64,000 nt of DNA from Paenibacillus harenae DSM 16969 (GTDB taxonomy: Bacteria; Bacillota; Bacilli; Paenibacillales; Paenibacillaceae): assembly GCF_000422465.1 (NCBI RefSeq), contig NZ_AULV01000018.1:62001-126000 (forward strand). Direction: 5' to 3'. Both the position numbers and the translations under genes were made by a program. The notes under the pieces are model-generated. The model was given only the letters and a program-made list of their open reading frames with translations. It ran no database searches and was not told the origin of the DNA. Below are positions 51,233-60,153 of the stretch, one piece after another. Every line of letters begins with the position of its first letter. Within the stretch, counting starts at the first letter, position 1.

Positions 51233-51988
51233 ATGAAGGTCGGCATTGTCGGATATGGTCATGTCGGAAAAGCGATGCACGTATTGTTCCCGGACGCAGC
51301 GGTTTATGATGAACCTTTACACTTGGGAAGCCGAGAAGATGTGAATCACTGCGATGTCGCGTTCGTTTGCGTTCCGACGCCGCAGCATCCAAGCGGGAAA
51401 TGCGACTCTTCTATCGTAGAGGAGGTTTTGGCATGGCTGCAGGCGGAGGTTATTGTCGTCAGATCGACCATTCCGGTAGGATTTACGGATGATCAGAAAC
51501 AAAAGACGGGGAAGCGGATTGTTTTCCAGCCGGAATACTACGGAGAAACCGCGGACCATCCCTTCGCAAGCCTTAGTCACCGAAAATGGTTGGCGTTCGG
51601 CGGGGCATCCGAAGATATAAGCATGGCGGTCCGGGCATATCAGAAGGTATACAATGCCGAGGTGAAGCTGGTGCTCACGGATGCCAAAACGGCGGAACTG
51701 GCGAAATATATGGAGAATTGCTTCCTGGCGCTGAAGGTCGCGTTTTGCAATGAATTCTATGATTTGGCCAAAGCTTATGAAATCAACTATGATGAGCTGA
51801 GGGAAGTTTGGCTTGAAGATCCGCGGATCGGCAGAAGCCATACGTTCGTTTATGAGGAGAGCCGGGGCTTCTCCGGGAAATGCCTGCCCAAAGATTTGAA
51901 TGCGTTAATTGATATGGCCGATGAAAAAAACGTAAATGTCGATTTGATGAAGTCCGTCCGCGCAAAAAATGAGGATTGGCGGCGGTAA
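51233..51988 (+). CDS. Compact nucleotide-sugar dehydrogenase
   Basis: A 251-residue protein of the UDP-glucose/GDP-mannose dehydrogenase family. The Rossmann motif VGIVGYGHVGKAM starts it, VCVPTP and STIPVG follow, the middle domain holds AELAKYMENCFLALKVAFCNEFYDLA, and the catalytic Cys lies in GFSGKCLPKDLNAL. The C-terminal nucleotide-sugar-binding domain of standard 430-residue enzymes is absent, yet the frame ends cleanly. The start is ATG with GGAG upstream; a frame six codons longer is possible. It lies close behind the FTR1 gene, likely on the same Fur-controlled message. Confidence 0.75.
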   Translation: MKVGIVGYGHVGKAMHVLFPDAAVYDEPLHLGSREDVNHCDVAFVCVPTPQHPSGKCDSSIVEEVLAWLQAEVIVVRSTIPVGFTDDQKQKTGKRIVFQPEYYGETADHPFASLSHRKWLAFGGASEDISMAVRAYQKVYNAEVKLVLTDAKTAELAKYMENCFLALKVAFCNEFYDLAKAYEINYDELREVWLEDPRIGRSHTFVYEESRGFSGKCLPKDLNALIDMADEKNVNVDLMKSVRAKNEDWRR

Positions 51989-52012
51989 ACAAGAACGAAA
52001 GGCTGATCGCAT

Positions 52013-52678
52013 ATGGAGACGAAGAGGATCGCGGCGGAGCGCGCGGTGGAATATATCGAGGACGGGATGGTCGTCGGTTTAGGCACGGGCTCGACTGCCT
52101 ACTGGGCTATCCAAAAAATAGGCGCGCGCGTGAAGGAAGGCCTTCGGATCAAGGCGCTTGCCACTTCTATCGAATCGGAAGCGATGGCGGAGGCATTAGG
52201 GATTCCGATCATACCGTTTGCCGAGCTTTCGGGACCTATCGATCTTACCATTGACGGCGCCGATGAAGTCGATTCCATCAGCAATTTAATTAAAGGCGGC
52301 GGCGGGGCGCTGCTGCGGGAGAAAATCGTGGCGAAGGCGAGCGACCGGATGATCGTGATTGTGGATCAAAGCAAGCTGGTTACCCATCTGGGAGATTTCC
52401 CGCTGCCCGTCGAAGTTGTTCCTTTCGGCAACGAGCTGACGGTCAGACACTTGATCGGCCTTGGCTGCGAGCCGGTGATTCGAATGAAAGGCGAGGAACG
52501 ATTTCTGACGGACAACGGAAATTACATTGCGGATTGCGCATTCGGCAGGATCATGGAGCCGGGGCGGTTGGAGATGCAGCTGAACGGCATTCCGGGAGTC
52601 GTCGACAACGGACTATTCGTGCAGATGGCGAGCAAAGTGATTGTCGGCTACGATAACGGCGAGGTCGGCGAACTATAA
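52013..52678 (+). CDS. rpiA: Ribose-5-phosphate isomerase A
   Basis: A 221-residue enzyme that interconverts ribose-5-phosphate and ribulose-5-phosphate. VVGLGTGSTAYWAIQKIG, LTIDGADEVD, KGGGGALLREKIVAKAS and IVDQSKLV are the complete set of active-site motifs. It lies 24 bases after the dehydrogenase gene and probably shares its transcript, ending at a strong terminator. Its place in an iron-regulated unit may be incidental. Confidence 0.93.
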   Translation: METKRIAAERAVEYIEDGMVVGLGTGSTAYWAIQKIGARVKEGLRIKALATSIESEAMAEALGIPIIPFAELSGPIDLTIDGADEVDSISNLIKGGGGALLREKIVAKASDRMIVIVDQSKLVTHLGDFPLPVEVVPFGNELTVRHLIGLGCEPVIRMKGEERFLTDNGNYIADCAFGRIMEPGRLEMQLNGIPGVVDNGLFVQMASKVIVGYDNGEVGEL

Positions 52679-52726
52679 TCGAATTGAATTCCGGATGGCT
52701 TGCATGGCAAGCGATTCGAGGTTAAT

Positions 52727-52765
52727 GAAGCCCTTTGGCCACCCGCGGCCAAGGGGCTTCTGTTT
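52727..52765 (+). terminator. Terminator after rpiA
   Basis: GAAGCCCTTTGGCC pairs with GGCCAAGGGGCTTC around a six-base loop, then a T-rich tail. Confidence 0.85.
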
Positions 52766-52921
52766 GTTTTAAATCGCAACGGGCTGTTTCCTGATTTGGG
52801 AGTCGGACATACTGATAGGAGCCCCGTGTGCAAGCTTATTAAAACGATTGCCCCCTATTTTTTTACCGAGTGAAAAATAATGGGCTGCTCAATTGTATTA
52901 CTAGTGAAAGGGGGACATCAG

Positions 52922-53401
52922 GTGCACGATTCATATGAGCTCAATGAATCCGTTCGCAAAGCCGTGGTCAATTATTCCGACAGTCTGGTTAAGATCGCGT
53001 TCGCTTATCTCAAAAACGTTGCCGACGCGGAGGAAGCGGCGCAGGACGTGTTCCTCGCTTATCTCCAGAAATCCCCCGTCTTCGAGAGCGGCGAACACGA
53101 GAAAGCGTGGTTGATCCGAACGACGATCAATAAATGCAAGAACATGCTGAAGACGGGCTGGTTTAAAAGCCGGAACCCGATACCGGATAATCTGTCTTAC
53201 CTTCCGAAGGATGATTACATGGTCCTGCAGGCTGTATTGTCCTTGGACAAGAAATATCGTATCCCCATCCATCTGCATTATTACGAGGGCTATTCCTTGG
53301 AAGAAATAGCGGACATTCTCCATGCCAAACCTGCAACCGTAGGGACTTGGCTTGCGCGCGGACGTAATCAGCTTAAAGCGGTTATAGGAGGTGATTTGTG
53401 A
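52922..53401 (+). CDS. ECF-type RNA polymerase sigma factor
   Basis: A 159-residue sigma-70-family factor. Region 2 covers FAYLKNVADAEEAAQDVFLAYLQ and region 4 is YRIPIHLHYYEGYSLEEIADILHAKPATVGTWLARGRNQLK. The GTG behind GAAAGGGGG was chosen over an upstream ATG. It overlaps the next gene, a membrane protein, by four bases; such pairs usually encode the sigma factor and its anti-sigma partner. Confidence 0.88.
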   Translation: MHDSYELNESVRKAVVNYSDSLVKIAFAYLKNVADAEEAAQDVFLAYLQKSPVFESGEHEKAWLIRTTINKCKNMLKTGWFKSRNPIPDNLSYLPKDDYMVLQAVLSLDKKYRIPIHLHYYEGYSLEEIADILHAKPATVGTWLARGRNQLKAVIGGDL

Positions 53402-53982
53402 AGATGAAAAAATCGGGTTACAAATCGGCCGTTTCCAAATTGAAAACGAGCGAGGACTTTCAGGAACGCACGCTTGAGCGGTTAAATCTTGAAGGGAACA
53501 AACGAATCGATATCGATAAACGAAGAGGAGAGATTTATATGAAAACAACGAATCCAACCGCTAAGAAAAGTAAGGCAGTGATCTGGACGGCGGGGATTGC
53601 GGCAAGCGCGGTACTGGCCTTGGGGATCTATGCGGTTAATCAAACCGGCAGCGGCACTGCCAATGATCCGGCTGTAAACAACCCGGGCAGCGGCATCGTA
53701 GAAAACAATGGCCCTGGAGCGGGCACGACGGCGAAGCGCCAGGTCAATATCGAAGGCGTAATTGAAGAAGTAGGCGCTGACGGCCAAAGCTTCCGGATCG
53801 GCGAGCTGTGGGTGGAGGTAAATGAAAATACGACTTACGGCATTACGGGCGACACGGCTCCGGATCAATCTGAGCAGCTGGTCAGCAAAGAGTTCAAAGT
53901 AGGTAACACGGTGTCCGGCTTCACCACGGGAGACGTTGCGAGCGGGAAAGTAACGGCCGACGTGATCTATAATAATTTTTAA
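53398..53982 (+). CDS. Membrane partner of the ECF sigma factor, likely anti-sigma
   Basis: A 194-residue single-span protein. The cytoplasmic part (1-58) is short and basic with no zinc-binding H-x3-C-x2-C motif. The membrane span is AVIWTAGIAASAVLALGIYAV (about 60-80). After an Asn/Gly/Pro-rich linker the extracytoplasmic domain (about 118-194) is strand-rich and ends AVTADVIYNNF-like, as in small OB/DUF5666-like folds. Translation is coupled to the sigma gene through a GTG. It probably holds the sigma factor until an outside signal is sensed. Confidence 0.65.
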   Translation: MKMKKSGYKSAVSKLKTSEDFQERTLERLNLEGNKRIDIDKRRGEIYMKTTNPTAKKSKAVIWTAGIAASAVLALGIYAVNQTGSGTANDPAVNNPGSGIVENNGPGAGTTAKRQVNIEGVIEEVGADGQSFRIGELWVEVNENTTYGITGDTAPDQSEQLVSKEFKVGNTVSGFTTGDVASGKVTADVIYNNF

Positions 53983-54000
53983 GGTCCGCTGACAGAATAA

Positions 54001-54028
54001 ACGCATCCTTATACGGATGCGTTTTTTT
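54001..54028 (+). terminator. Terminator after sigma operon
   Basis: ACGCATCC/GGATGCGT with a six-base loop and seven T. Confidence 0.85.
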
Positions 54029-54140
54029 GTTGATCGAGGCCCAATTTTCGTTACATTTGAGAACGTTACCGTACAGTTATTTTACATCGATTCGAATCTC
54101 TTGTAGTATGACTATGATTTGATAATAACGGATTTCGAAC

Positions 54141-54343
54141 TATATAAGTTGAACAAAAGAAATAATAGCGCGGAGCGGAGAGAGCAAATCGTTCTGGAGA
54201 AACGAAGTGGTCGCTTTTTGCAGTCCAAATGGGTACCCTAACAGGGTACCTATTCAAACCATTTGGCTGCAACAGCGATCGTAAGAATGATTTACTCTCG
54301 CAGCGATAGCAGCTTATGCAAATCATTTTGTTCAACTTATATA
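54141..54343. repeat. MITE-like palindromic repeat element
   Basis: The ends are perfect 18-bp inverted repeats, TATATAAGTTGAACAAAA and its complement. The interior is an imperfect long palindrome: GAGAGCAAATC pairs loosely with GATTTACTCTC, CCAAATGG with CCATTTGG, and the centre is a tight GGGTACCC...GGGTACC hairpin. No coding capacity. Non-autonomous elements of this build are spread in Paenibacillus genomes; the family name is not known to me. Confidence 0.75.
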
Positions 54344-54400
54344 GCAATCGATGGCGGGGAAATAATCCGCCAAGCGGGAAGACGTTACGGATGAACCTCT

Positions 54401-54700
54401 ATGAACTATGAAGAACGACGGCCGGTCGAGTTGGCTTCGCACATCAAATGCATCTGGCAATTAAACCGGACATACCGCGCGAATGAGGTGGGAGAAGTAT
54501 TGTGGCCCGACGGCTGCCAGGAGCTTATTTTCCATTACGGGTCCGCATATTCGTTGCAGGGCCGGCCGCTTCCCCGCTTTTTTTATCGGCATGCTGGTGC
54601 CTTTTTATTCACAGAGGATTATTAACTATTCGATATGCGTACATACCTTCCTTTTTCTGGAGCTTTACTGCCGCAATAGAGGAAGGAGATAATACAGAGA
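54401..54700 (+). pseudogene. AraC/DUF6597-type regulator, broken
   Basis: A 74-residue frame, RRPVELASHIKCIWQLNRTYRANEVGEVLWPDGCQELIFHYG, matches the opening of a DUF6597-type AraC regulator. After PLPR the frame ends, but the neighbouring frame continues as FFIGMLVPFYS, the expected next motif. The break falls in a run of seven T. The DNA-binding half is absent. The MITE-like repeat lies 58 bases upstream. Confidence 0.6.
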
Positions 54701-54844
54701 GAAAGCGAAGCGGGTGAAGGATTCGGATTGGTAAAGAACGAGCGGTCACCTGAGAAGTTGTATCCGTTTTCGAACATAGCTGGATTAGAGGTTACGATTG
54801 TTTAGATTAGGGCATATACGCGAATTTGTCTCTTTTGCTACGAT

Positions 54845-54850
54845 TATAAT
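54845..54850 (+). promoter_or_regulatory. -10 of the solute-binding protein promoter
   Basis: TATAAT with no acceptable -35, as expected for an activator-dependent promoter. The arrangement CTCT-N10-TTATAAT recurs before the permease genes (60076-60097), suggesting a shared activator such as the YesN-type regulator. Confidence 0.4.
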
Positions 54851-54884
54851 GTACACAGCAACGACATGAGAGAGGGGAATCGCT

Positions 54885-56570
54885 TTGAAAAGAAATAAAT
54901 GGATCGCATTAGCGCTCGCAGTTATGTTGACTACGGTAGTCGGATGCTCTTCCGGAAATGGCAGCTCTAACGACGGAAACGTTTCCAATGTTCCCGGCGA
55001 GGGTGCGAAATCCGTACAAAACGCCGACGGAAAATTCGAACCGCCGATTACGATCACGACCGCCCGTCCGGTTGGCGGGGATTATACTTTCATCAATGGT
55101 GAAGATATCAACAATAATGTTCACAATAAATGGGCGAAGGACAAGCTGGGCATCGAAATCAAGGATCTGTGGAACACGACCGATAATGCCGCTTATCATA
55201 CGAAGCTGAGACTTTCGCTGACGACGCAGGATCAGCTGCCGGACGTGTTCATCGTACAGGATCCGAACTTGATTGCCGACCTCATTCAGTCGGGCAAGGT
55301 GAAGGATATCTCGAAAGATTTCGAGGAATATGCCAGCGGCCGGATCAAGAAGATTTATGACGATAACAGCGCTTCCTTAAATCAAGTGAAGGATGGCGAA
55401 CAGCTTCTCGGTCTTCCGATCTTCGCGGCCGGCGACGGAACGAATCCGGTCTTATGGGTTCGTCAGGACTGGCTCGATAAGCTGAATTTGCAAGCCCCCG
55501 CGACGATTGATGAATTTGAGAAGGTCATGGACGCGTTCACGAATCAAGATCCGGACGGCAACGGAGAAAAAGATACGTTCGGCTTCAGCTTGTCCGGCCG
55601 TAACGGATACGCCAACTGGATGTCCGACGCGAGCTTCGTCTTCGGCGCCTATACCGGCAAATTCATACCGGGCACCTGGCAGCAAGGCGACGACGGCAGC
55701 TTGAAATACGGCTCCGTGCAGCCCGAGATCAAGAACGGCCTCGGCAAGCTGCAAGAATGGTACAAGAAGGGCTACCTGGATCCGGAACTGGCAGCCATCG
55801 ACGAAGTGAAAGCGACGGAAAGCTTCATTCAAGGGAAGTCGGGCATGATCGCCGCTCCGTTCTGGGCGTATGGCTGGCCGCTCGGAGACGTAAAGGGAAC
55901 GAATCCGGATGCGAAGCTTGAAGCATATACGCTTCCGACCGGAACGGACGGCAAGTCGGCCCGTTATACGGGTTACGTCAATGAAGGCAAAGTCATGATG
56001 TTCAATAAAGATTTCAAGCATATGGATGCTTTCTTCTACTATATGGACAAAATATACGACAATCCATTCGAAACCGGCGAATTCAAGGACGGATTTTTTG
56101 AAGGCTACGATTACGCGATCGTGGACGGCAAGCCGGAGTACGATTCGAAGAAGTTCCCTACCCCGCTCGAAGCGGCGGCCTCGTCGAGCAAATACAACTT
56201 GTTCTGGAACGTGCCTGCGATTCCTTTCGCAGGATCCGCCAACTACGACTACATGTTCAACGGCGGCGAGCCGACAACAAGAGCGCATAGAGAAATAATG
56301 ACTCAAGATCCGGAGATGGTGCGCGCCGGCGCGCTCAACTACCAGATGACGGGCATTAACGCGCCGACCGAGTTTTTGGGAGCGCCAACCGAAACGATGA
56401 GAAGCAATGGCGATAATCTCAAGACGATGGAGCTGGAGACGTTCGCCAAAATCATTTACGGAAACGAGCCGCTTGATCAATTCGATACCTTCGTAGCGGA
56501 TTGGAAGAGCAAGGGCGGCGACAAAATCGAGCAAGAAGTCAATGAATGGTATAAGAGCGTTAATCCGTAA
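54885..56570 (+). CDS. Carbohydrate ABC solute-binding lipoprotein
   Basis: A 561-residue lipoprotein. The signal ends in the lipobox TTVVGC with Cys21. The remainder is a family-1 (LplA/YtcQ-type) solute-binding protein: VWNTTDN-like N-terminal lobe, LPDVFIVQDPNLIADLIQSGKVKDISKDFEEYAS, ILWVRQDWLDKLNLQAPATIDEFEKVMDAF-type hinge and DPDGNGEKDTFGF. Oligosaccharide is the usual ligand. TTG start behind AGAGGGG. The matching permeases lie beyond a convergent two-component pair. Confidence 0.88.
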   Translation: MKRNKWIALALAVMLTTVVGCSSGNGSSNDGNVSNVPGEGAKSVQNADGKFEPPITITTARPVGGDYTFINGEDINNNVHNKWAKDKLGIEIKDLWNTTDNAAYHTKLRLSLTTQDQLPDVFIVQDPNLIADLIQSGKVKDISKDFEEYASGRIKKIYDDNSASLNQVKDGEQLLGLPIFAAGDGTNPVLWVRQDWLDKLNLQAPATIDEFEKVMDAFTNQDPDGNGEKDTFGFSLSGRNGYANWMSDASFVFGAYTGKFIPGTWQQGDDGSLKYGSVQPEIKNGLGKLQEWYKKGYLDPELAAIDEVKATESFIQGKSGMIAAPFWAYGWPLGDVKGTNPDAKLEAYTLPTGTDGKSARYTGYVNEGKVMMFNKDFKHMDAFFYYMDKIYDNPFETGEFKDGFFEGYDYAIVDGKPEYDSKKFPTPLEAAASSSKYNLFWNVPAIPFAGSANYDYMFNGGEPTTRAHREIMTQDPEMVRAGALNYQMTGINAPTEFLGAPTETMRSNGDNLKTMELETFAKIIYGNEPLDQFDTFVADWKSKGGDKIEQEVNEWYKSVNP

Positions 56571-56581
56571 AGACGATAAAG

Positions 56582-56625
56582 GGGCTGCGCCGGGCATGTT
56601 GATTGCCCGGGCGCAGCCCTTTTTG
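56582..56625. terminator. Bidirectional terminator, binding protein / YesN-type regulator
   Basis: GGGCTGCGCC-GGGCA pairs with TGCCC-GGGCGCAGCCC around a short loop, with T5 rightward, between convergent genes. Confidence 0.88.
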
Positions 56626-56659
56626 CTTACCGTGCCGGAAGTTAGAAGTTTTCTCATCG

Positions 56660-58261
56660 TTATCGATTGCGAAAGCTCTGGGGCGTAAGCTGGTAGCACT
56701 CTTTGAAGATATGGATAAAGTACTGCGTCTTTCTATAGCCGACTTCCTTGGCGATATCGGAGACCTTCTTGTTCGTCGTCATCAGCAGCTCGGCCGCCTT
56801 TTCCATCCGTATCCGCGATATATAGGCGGACAGGCTTTCGCCGGTTTCTTTCTTATATAAGCGGGACAGATAGACAGGGTGCAGGTATACATGCTCGCTA
56901 ACGCGGGTAAGAGAGACATCCTCATGAAGATGACGCCCGATATACTCGTGTATTTGCCGGATGATGTGGCTCCTGTTCGGCGTCGCTTCCTGCAGTGAGC
57001 GCTTGAACTGCTCAATGAGCGACAGCGCCCATTCCCTGATCGTATCGATCGATTTGAAATAATACGATTCGGGCTGCAAGGCAGGATGGCCGACCAGATC
57101 GGCAAACGAATCGCCTTGCTTGTGCGCGATGTAAGAGAAGCTGCTGAACAAATAATAAACGGCTTCCATGAGATGCTGCTGCGAGCGATATAGGGGGCTG
57201 TTCAATTCATCCAGAATAAGCTCCAGCTTGTCGGTTACTTCCTCCCAGCGTCCGGTCTCCATCAGCTGCTGAAAGGTAGGCGATTGATGGAGCTGCGTAA
57301 GCGGCTTCAGCTCCGGATCGGCAGCGTCTTCGTCAAGCGAGTGAATGACGCCGCTCCGCGTTCCGATTAATCGGCCGAAGGCGTTAAGCGCCTGCAAGTA
57401 TTGACGATGAAGCTCGTGCCGATAGGTAAAGGAGCCTGTGATCAGGATAGAGACCGGCCGCTTCAAATAATGTTGAACGAGCTGCTGCAGTTCGGACATG
57501 CGGAGATGAAGCTGCTTCGGCTCGCCGAACAACCGGACCGGCAGAAGAATATTGACAAACCGATAAGAATCCTTGCATGACCAGAGGGAAGGAATTTCGT
57601 TTATTTGATTGAAAAAGATCTCCTCCGCCATATTCAGCAGCCCGTAGCTGAACAGCTCGAAATCCTCGCGCCGCGCTTCTTCCGTTCCCGTCTCAATGCG
57701 AATCAAGGCAAGCACGCATTTCTCATCCGGCCCAAGCGGCAGCTTGAGCGCATGAAGATGCCGCTGCAGCTCAGCCGGGCTGTATTTTTTGCCGAGCAGC
57801 AGATCCAGCATCAAATGCTCCCGCATTCGGGTAATGCCGAGCTTCAGCATATCGCTGGCAGCAGATAAGTTATCGCTTTGTCTCTTCTCCTCGTCGATAA
57901 CGGCGATTACCTTCCGCAGGCAAGCGACGACTTCCGCCTCGGTAACAGGCTTGAGCAAATAATCGGCCGCGCCTTGCTGGAGCGCCTTCCGGGCGTACTC
58001 GAATTCGGAATAGCCGGATAGCAGCACCACCTTCGTTCCTTGATATTCATGCCGAAGCGCTGCGAGCAGCTCGAGTCCGCTTGTCTCCGGCATTTGGATA
58101 TCGGTTACGACGATTTGCGGCAGGGTCCGTTCGGCGATTTCAAGCGCCTCCTCGGCGGAATTAGCCCGGTAAACCGTCATAACGCCAATGCTTGCCCAAG
58201 GGATTTGTTCTTCTAAAAAATCGAGCACATAATCCTCGTCATCCACTAATAAGACGTTCAT
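56660..58261 (-). CDS. Response regulator, YesN/AraC type
   Basis: A 533-residue regulator. Receiver domain 1-120: VLLVDDEDYVLDFLEEQ, phosphorylated Asp in QIVVTDIQMPETSGLELL, Lys in ADYLLKPVTEAEV. A long linker is followed by a C-terminal AraC DNA-binding domain: HLHEDVSLTRVSEHVYLHPVYLSRLYKKETGESLSAYISRIRMEKAAELLMTTNKKVSDIAKEVGYRKTQYFIHIFKECYQLTPQSFR. The start (ATG of MNVLLVDD) overlaps the kinase stop as ATGA. It likely activates the flanking ABC genes. Confidence 0.9.
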   Translation of the reverse strand: MNVLLVDDEDYVLDFLEEQIPWASIGVMTVYRANSAEEALEIAERTLPQIVVTDIQMPETSGLELLAALRHEYQGTKVVLLSGYSEFEYARKALQQGAADYLLKPVTEAEVVACLRKVIAVIDEEKRQSDNLSAASDMLKLGITRMREHLMLDLLLGKKYSPAELQRHLHALKLPLGPDEKCVLALIRIETGTEEARREDFELFSYGLLNMAEEIFFNQINEIPSLWSCKDSYRFVNILLPVRLFGEPKQLHLRMSELQQLVQHYLKRPVSILITGSFTYRHELHRQYLQALNAFGRLIGTRSGVIHSLDEDAADPELKPLTQLHQSPTFQQLMETGRWEEVTDKLELILDELNSPLYRSQQHLMEAVYYLFSSFSYIAHKQGDSFADLVGHPALQPESYYFKSIDTIREWALSLIEQFKRSLQEATPNRSHIIRQIHEYIGRHLHEDVSLTRVSEHVYLHPVYLSRLYKKETGESLSAYISRIRMEKAAELLMTTNKKVSDIAKEVGYRKTQYFIHIFKECYQLTPQSFRNR

Positions 58262-60006
58262 CAGTCTTCCCCCTGCTCTCTTCGCGATAGTTGAAGATGA
58301 AGCGTTACCCGCAAGCCTCCCCATTCATTGGAAGAGAAGGACAAGCCGGAATGGCTGCCATACCGGTTGATTAACCGCTTGTGAACATTGCTTAGTCCGC
58401 AGCCCATTTCGCCGTCGGCTTGGCTGCTGCCGTGAATGCTGTCGATCAGCGACTGAAGCTTCTGTCCGGATAATCCGTTGCCGTCGTCATCGACGTGAAT
58501 CAGATACTGATCGCCGCGCGCGATGCCTTGAATATGAACCTTGCCTGCCGTCCTTTTTTGCTCGATGCCATGCACGATCGCATTCTCCACGATCGGCTGC
58601 AGCAGCAGCGTGGGTACCGTAAGGCCGAGCAAAGCGGACGGCATATCGATTTCGTAAGCCAATCGCTTGTTTCGCAGCGACTGTACCTCCAAATAGCTTT
58701 CGATGAGTCGGAGTTCATCCTCGAGCGTCGTATTCGCTCCGGCCTTGCGTGTGATATAACGATAGAATTCGGCTAAATTTTTGGCCATGGAAACGACGGC
58801 CGCAGGTGATTTATTGGCCATGCTTACGATATAGAATAAGCAGTTATACAAAAAATGCGGATTGATCTGAGACTGCAAATGCTTATATTCCGCTTCCCGC
58901 GTCCTCACTTTTTCCTCATACACGTTCTCGATCAGCGACTGGATGCGAGAAGCCATTTCATTGAACCGCCCGAACAAATAGTCGAATTCATTGTTCGTCC
59001 TTACGGTCGCCCTGCTGGCGTAGTCTCCCGAGCCGAGCGCTTCGAGCTTTCGCACCAAGTAGCCGAACGGTTTGCGGAAATGGCTGTAAAACAAATAAGA
59101 GATCATAATACCGGCTATGGCGAGAAAGACTAGGCTTCCATTGACAAGCCAATTCACCTTTTGCAGCGGACCGAGAAACTCGTCCAATTGAATGTAGCTG
59201 ACCAGCGTCCCGCCGAGCGAAGGACTGAAAATCGATTGAATCAGGTATTGCTCGCCGTCCGCCCGCATAACGGAAAGCTTCGGATGGGCGATTGCCGTAC
59301 CGTCGAATTCACCCTCTGATGCCAAGTTCCTCGCGAGCTCCAAGTCTGCGGCATTGCTCCGAATGATGTCAGCCCCCGGAAAATAAAAAAACGACGTACC
59401 GTTGCCGGATGCGTCAAGTCCTGCGAGCACGGAGATCAAATAATCGTCGGATATCGCCGTCTCTACGACCGACACGATGTTGGTTAGATCGGGCGCCGCT
59501 ATCGCCGGAAAGGAAAACAACAGGCGGAAGGAGAGCTTGCCCTCGTCATTGTCTACAATCCACCGGTTCATCGGCTTGTTGACAAGCTCCTCGTACCGGT
59601 AAGGAACGGTTCCCTCCGCCGTTATCGATTCCCCGATGGACGGCCAGTGCACCGTCAATTCCGAAATAAGGGGCTCGGCTTGACTTTGCAGCATCAGTTT
59701 CTCTTCGATCGTTTTGCGCATAAATAAATGGTTTAGATATTCGGAAAAATTCGCCGAGCTGGCATAACTTTTAATCGTGGAATCGTTGACCAGCATGAGC
59801 GTTTGCGTTTCGAGCTGCCGGAGCGACTGCTCCAGCTGCCGCATCGTGAATTCGAGCTGCTTGGACGCCGATTCTTCGAGCGTATGCTTGACAACGCCTT
59901 TGCTCGCTTCGTTGGCATAGGCGAACAATAGGGTTGCGGGAATGAGCAGCAGCGCCAGCATGGTGAGCAGCTTCTGAAATATTATATATTTTATCACGAA
60001 GGACAC
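58261..60006 (-). CDS. Sensor histidine kinase, YesM type
   Basis: A 581-residue kinase. Span 1 near residues 8-30, an extracytoplasmic dCache-like domain to about 275, span 2 (WLVNGSLVFLAIAGIMISYLFY), HAMP, then the His_kinase domain with INPHFLYNCLFYIVSMANK (phospho-His) and ATPase motifs PIVENAIVHGIEQ, DDDGNGL and GCGLSNVHKRL. A GTG three codons in, behind AGGCGGTG, is an alternative start. Encoded with its YesN partner; the pair senses a sugar or the binding protein. Confidence 0.88.
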   Translation of the reverse strand: MSFVIKYIIFQKLLTMLALLLIPATLLFAYANEASKGVVKHTLEESASKQLEFTMRQLEQSLRQLETQTLMLVNDSTIKSYASSANFSEYLNHLFMRKTIEEKLMLQSQAEPLISELTVHWPSIGESITAEGTVPYRYEELVNKPMNRWIVDNDEGKLSFRLLFSFPAIAAPDLTNIVSVVETAISDDYLISVLAGLDASGNGTSFFYFPGADIIRSNAADLELARNLASEGEFDGTAIAHPKLSVMRADGEQYLIQSIFSPSLGGTLVSYIQLDEFLGPLQKVNWLVNGSLVFLAIAGIMISYLFYSHFRKPFGYLVRKLEALGSGDYASRATVRTNNEFDYLFGRFNEMASRIQSLIENVYEEKVRTREAEYKHLQSQINPHFLYNCLFYIVSMANKSPAAVVSMAKNLAEFYRYITRKAGANTTLEDELRLIESYLEVQSLRNKRLAYEIDMPSALLGLTVPTLLLQPIVENAIVHGIEQKRTAGKVHIQGIARGDQYLIHVDDDGNGLSGQKLQSLIDSIHGSSQADGEMGCGLSNVHKRLINRYGSHSGLSFSSNEWGGLRVTLHLQLSRREQGED

Positions 60007-60153
60007 CGCCTAATTCGGATTTAACCAAAGAGGTTATGAGAGGGGTTATAGATGTTAAGACCTTATCATAGGTGGGCTCTCAGCCCATTGTTATAATAGT
60101 AGCAGAAGTAGATGGATGCGTAATAATGGGAAATTCAGAGAGGGGAAATACGA

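Noticed and set aside
55452-56699. 415-residue open frame antisense to the solute-binding protein
   Set aside because: Arg/His/Val-rich composition typical of antisense to a GC-rich gene, and no start signal. The lipoprotein frame is clearly real.
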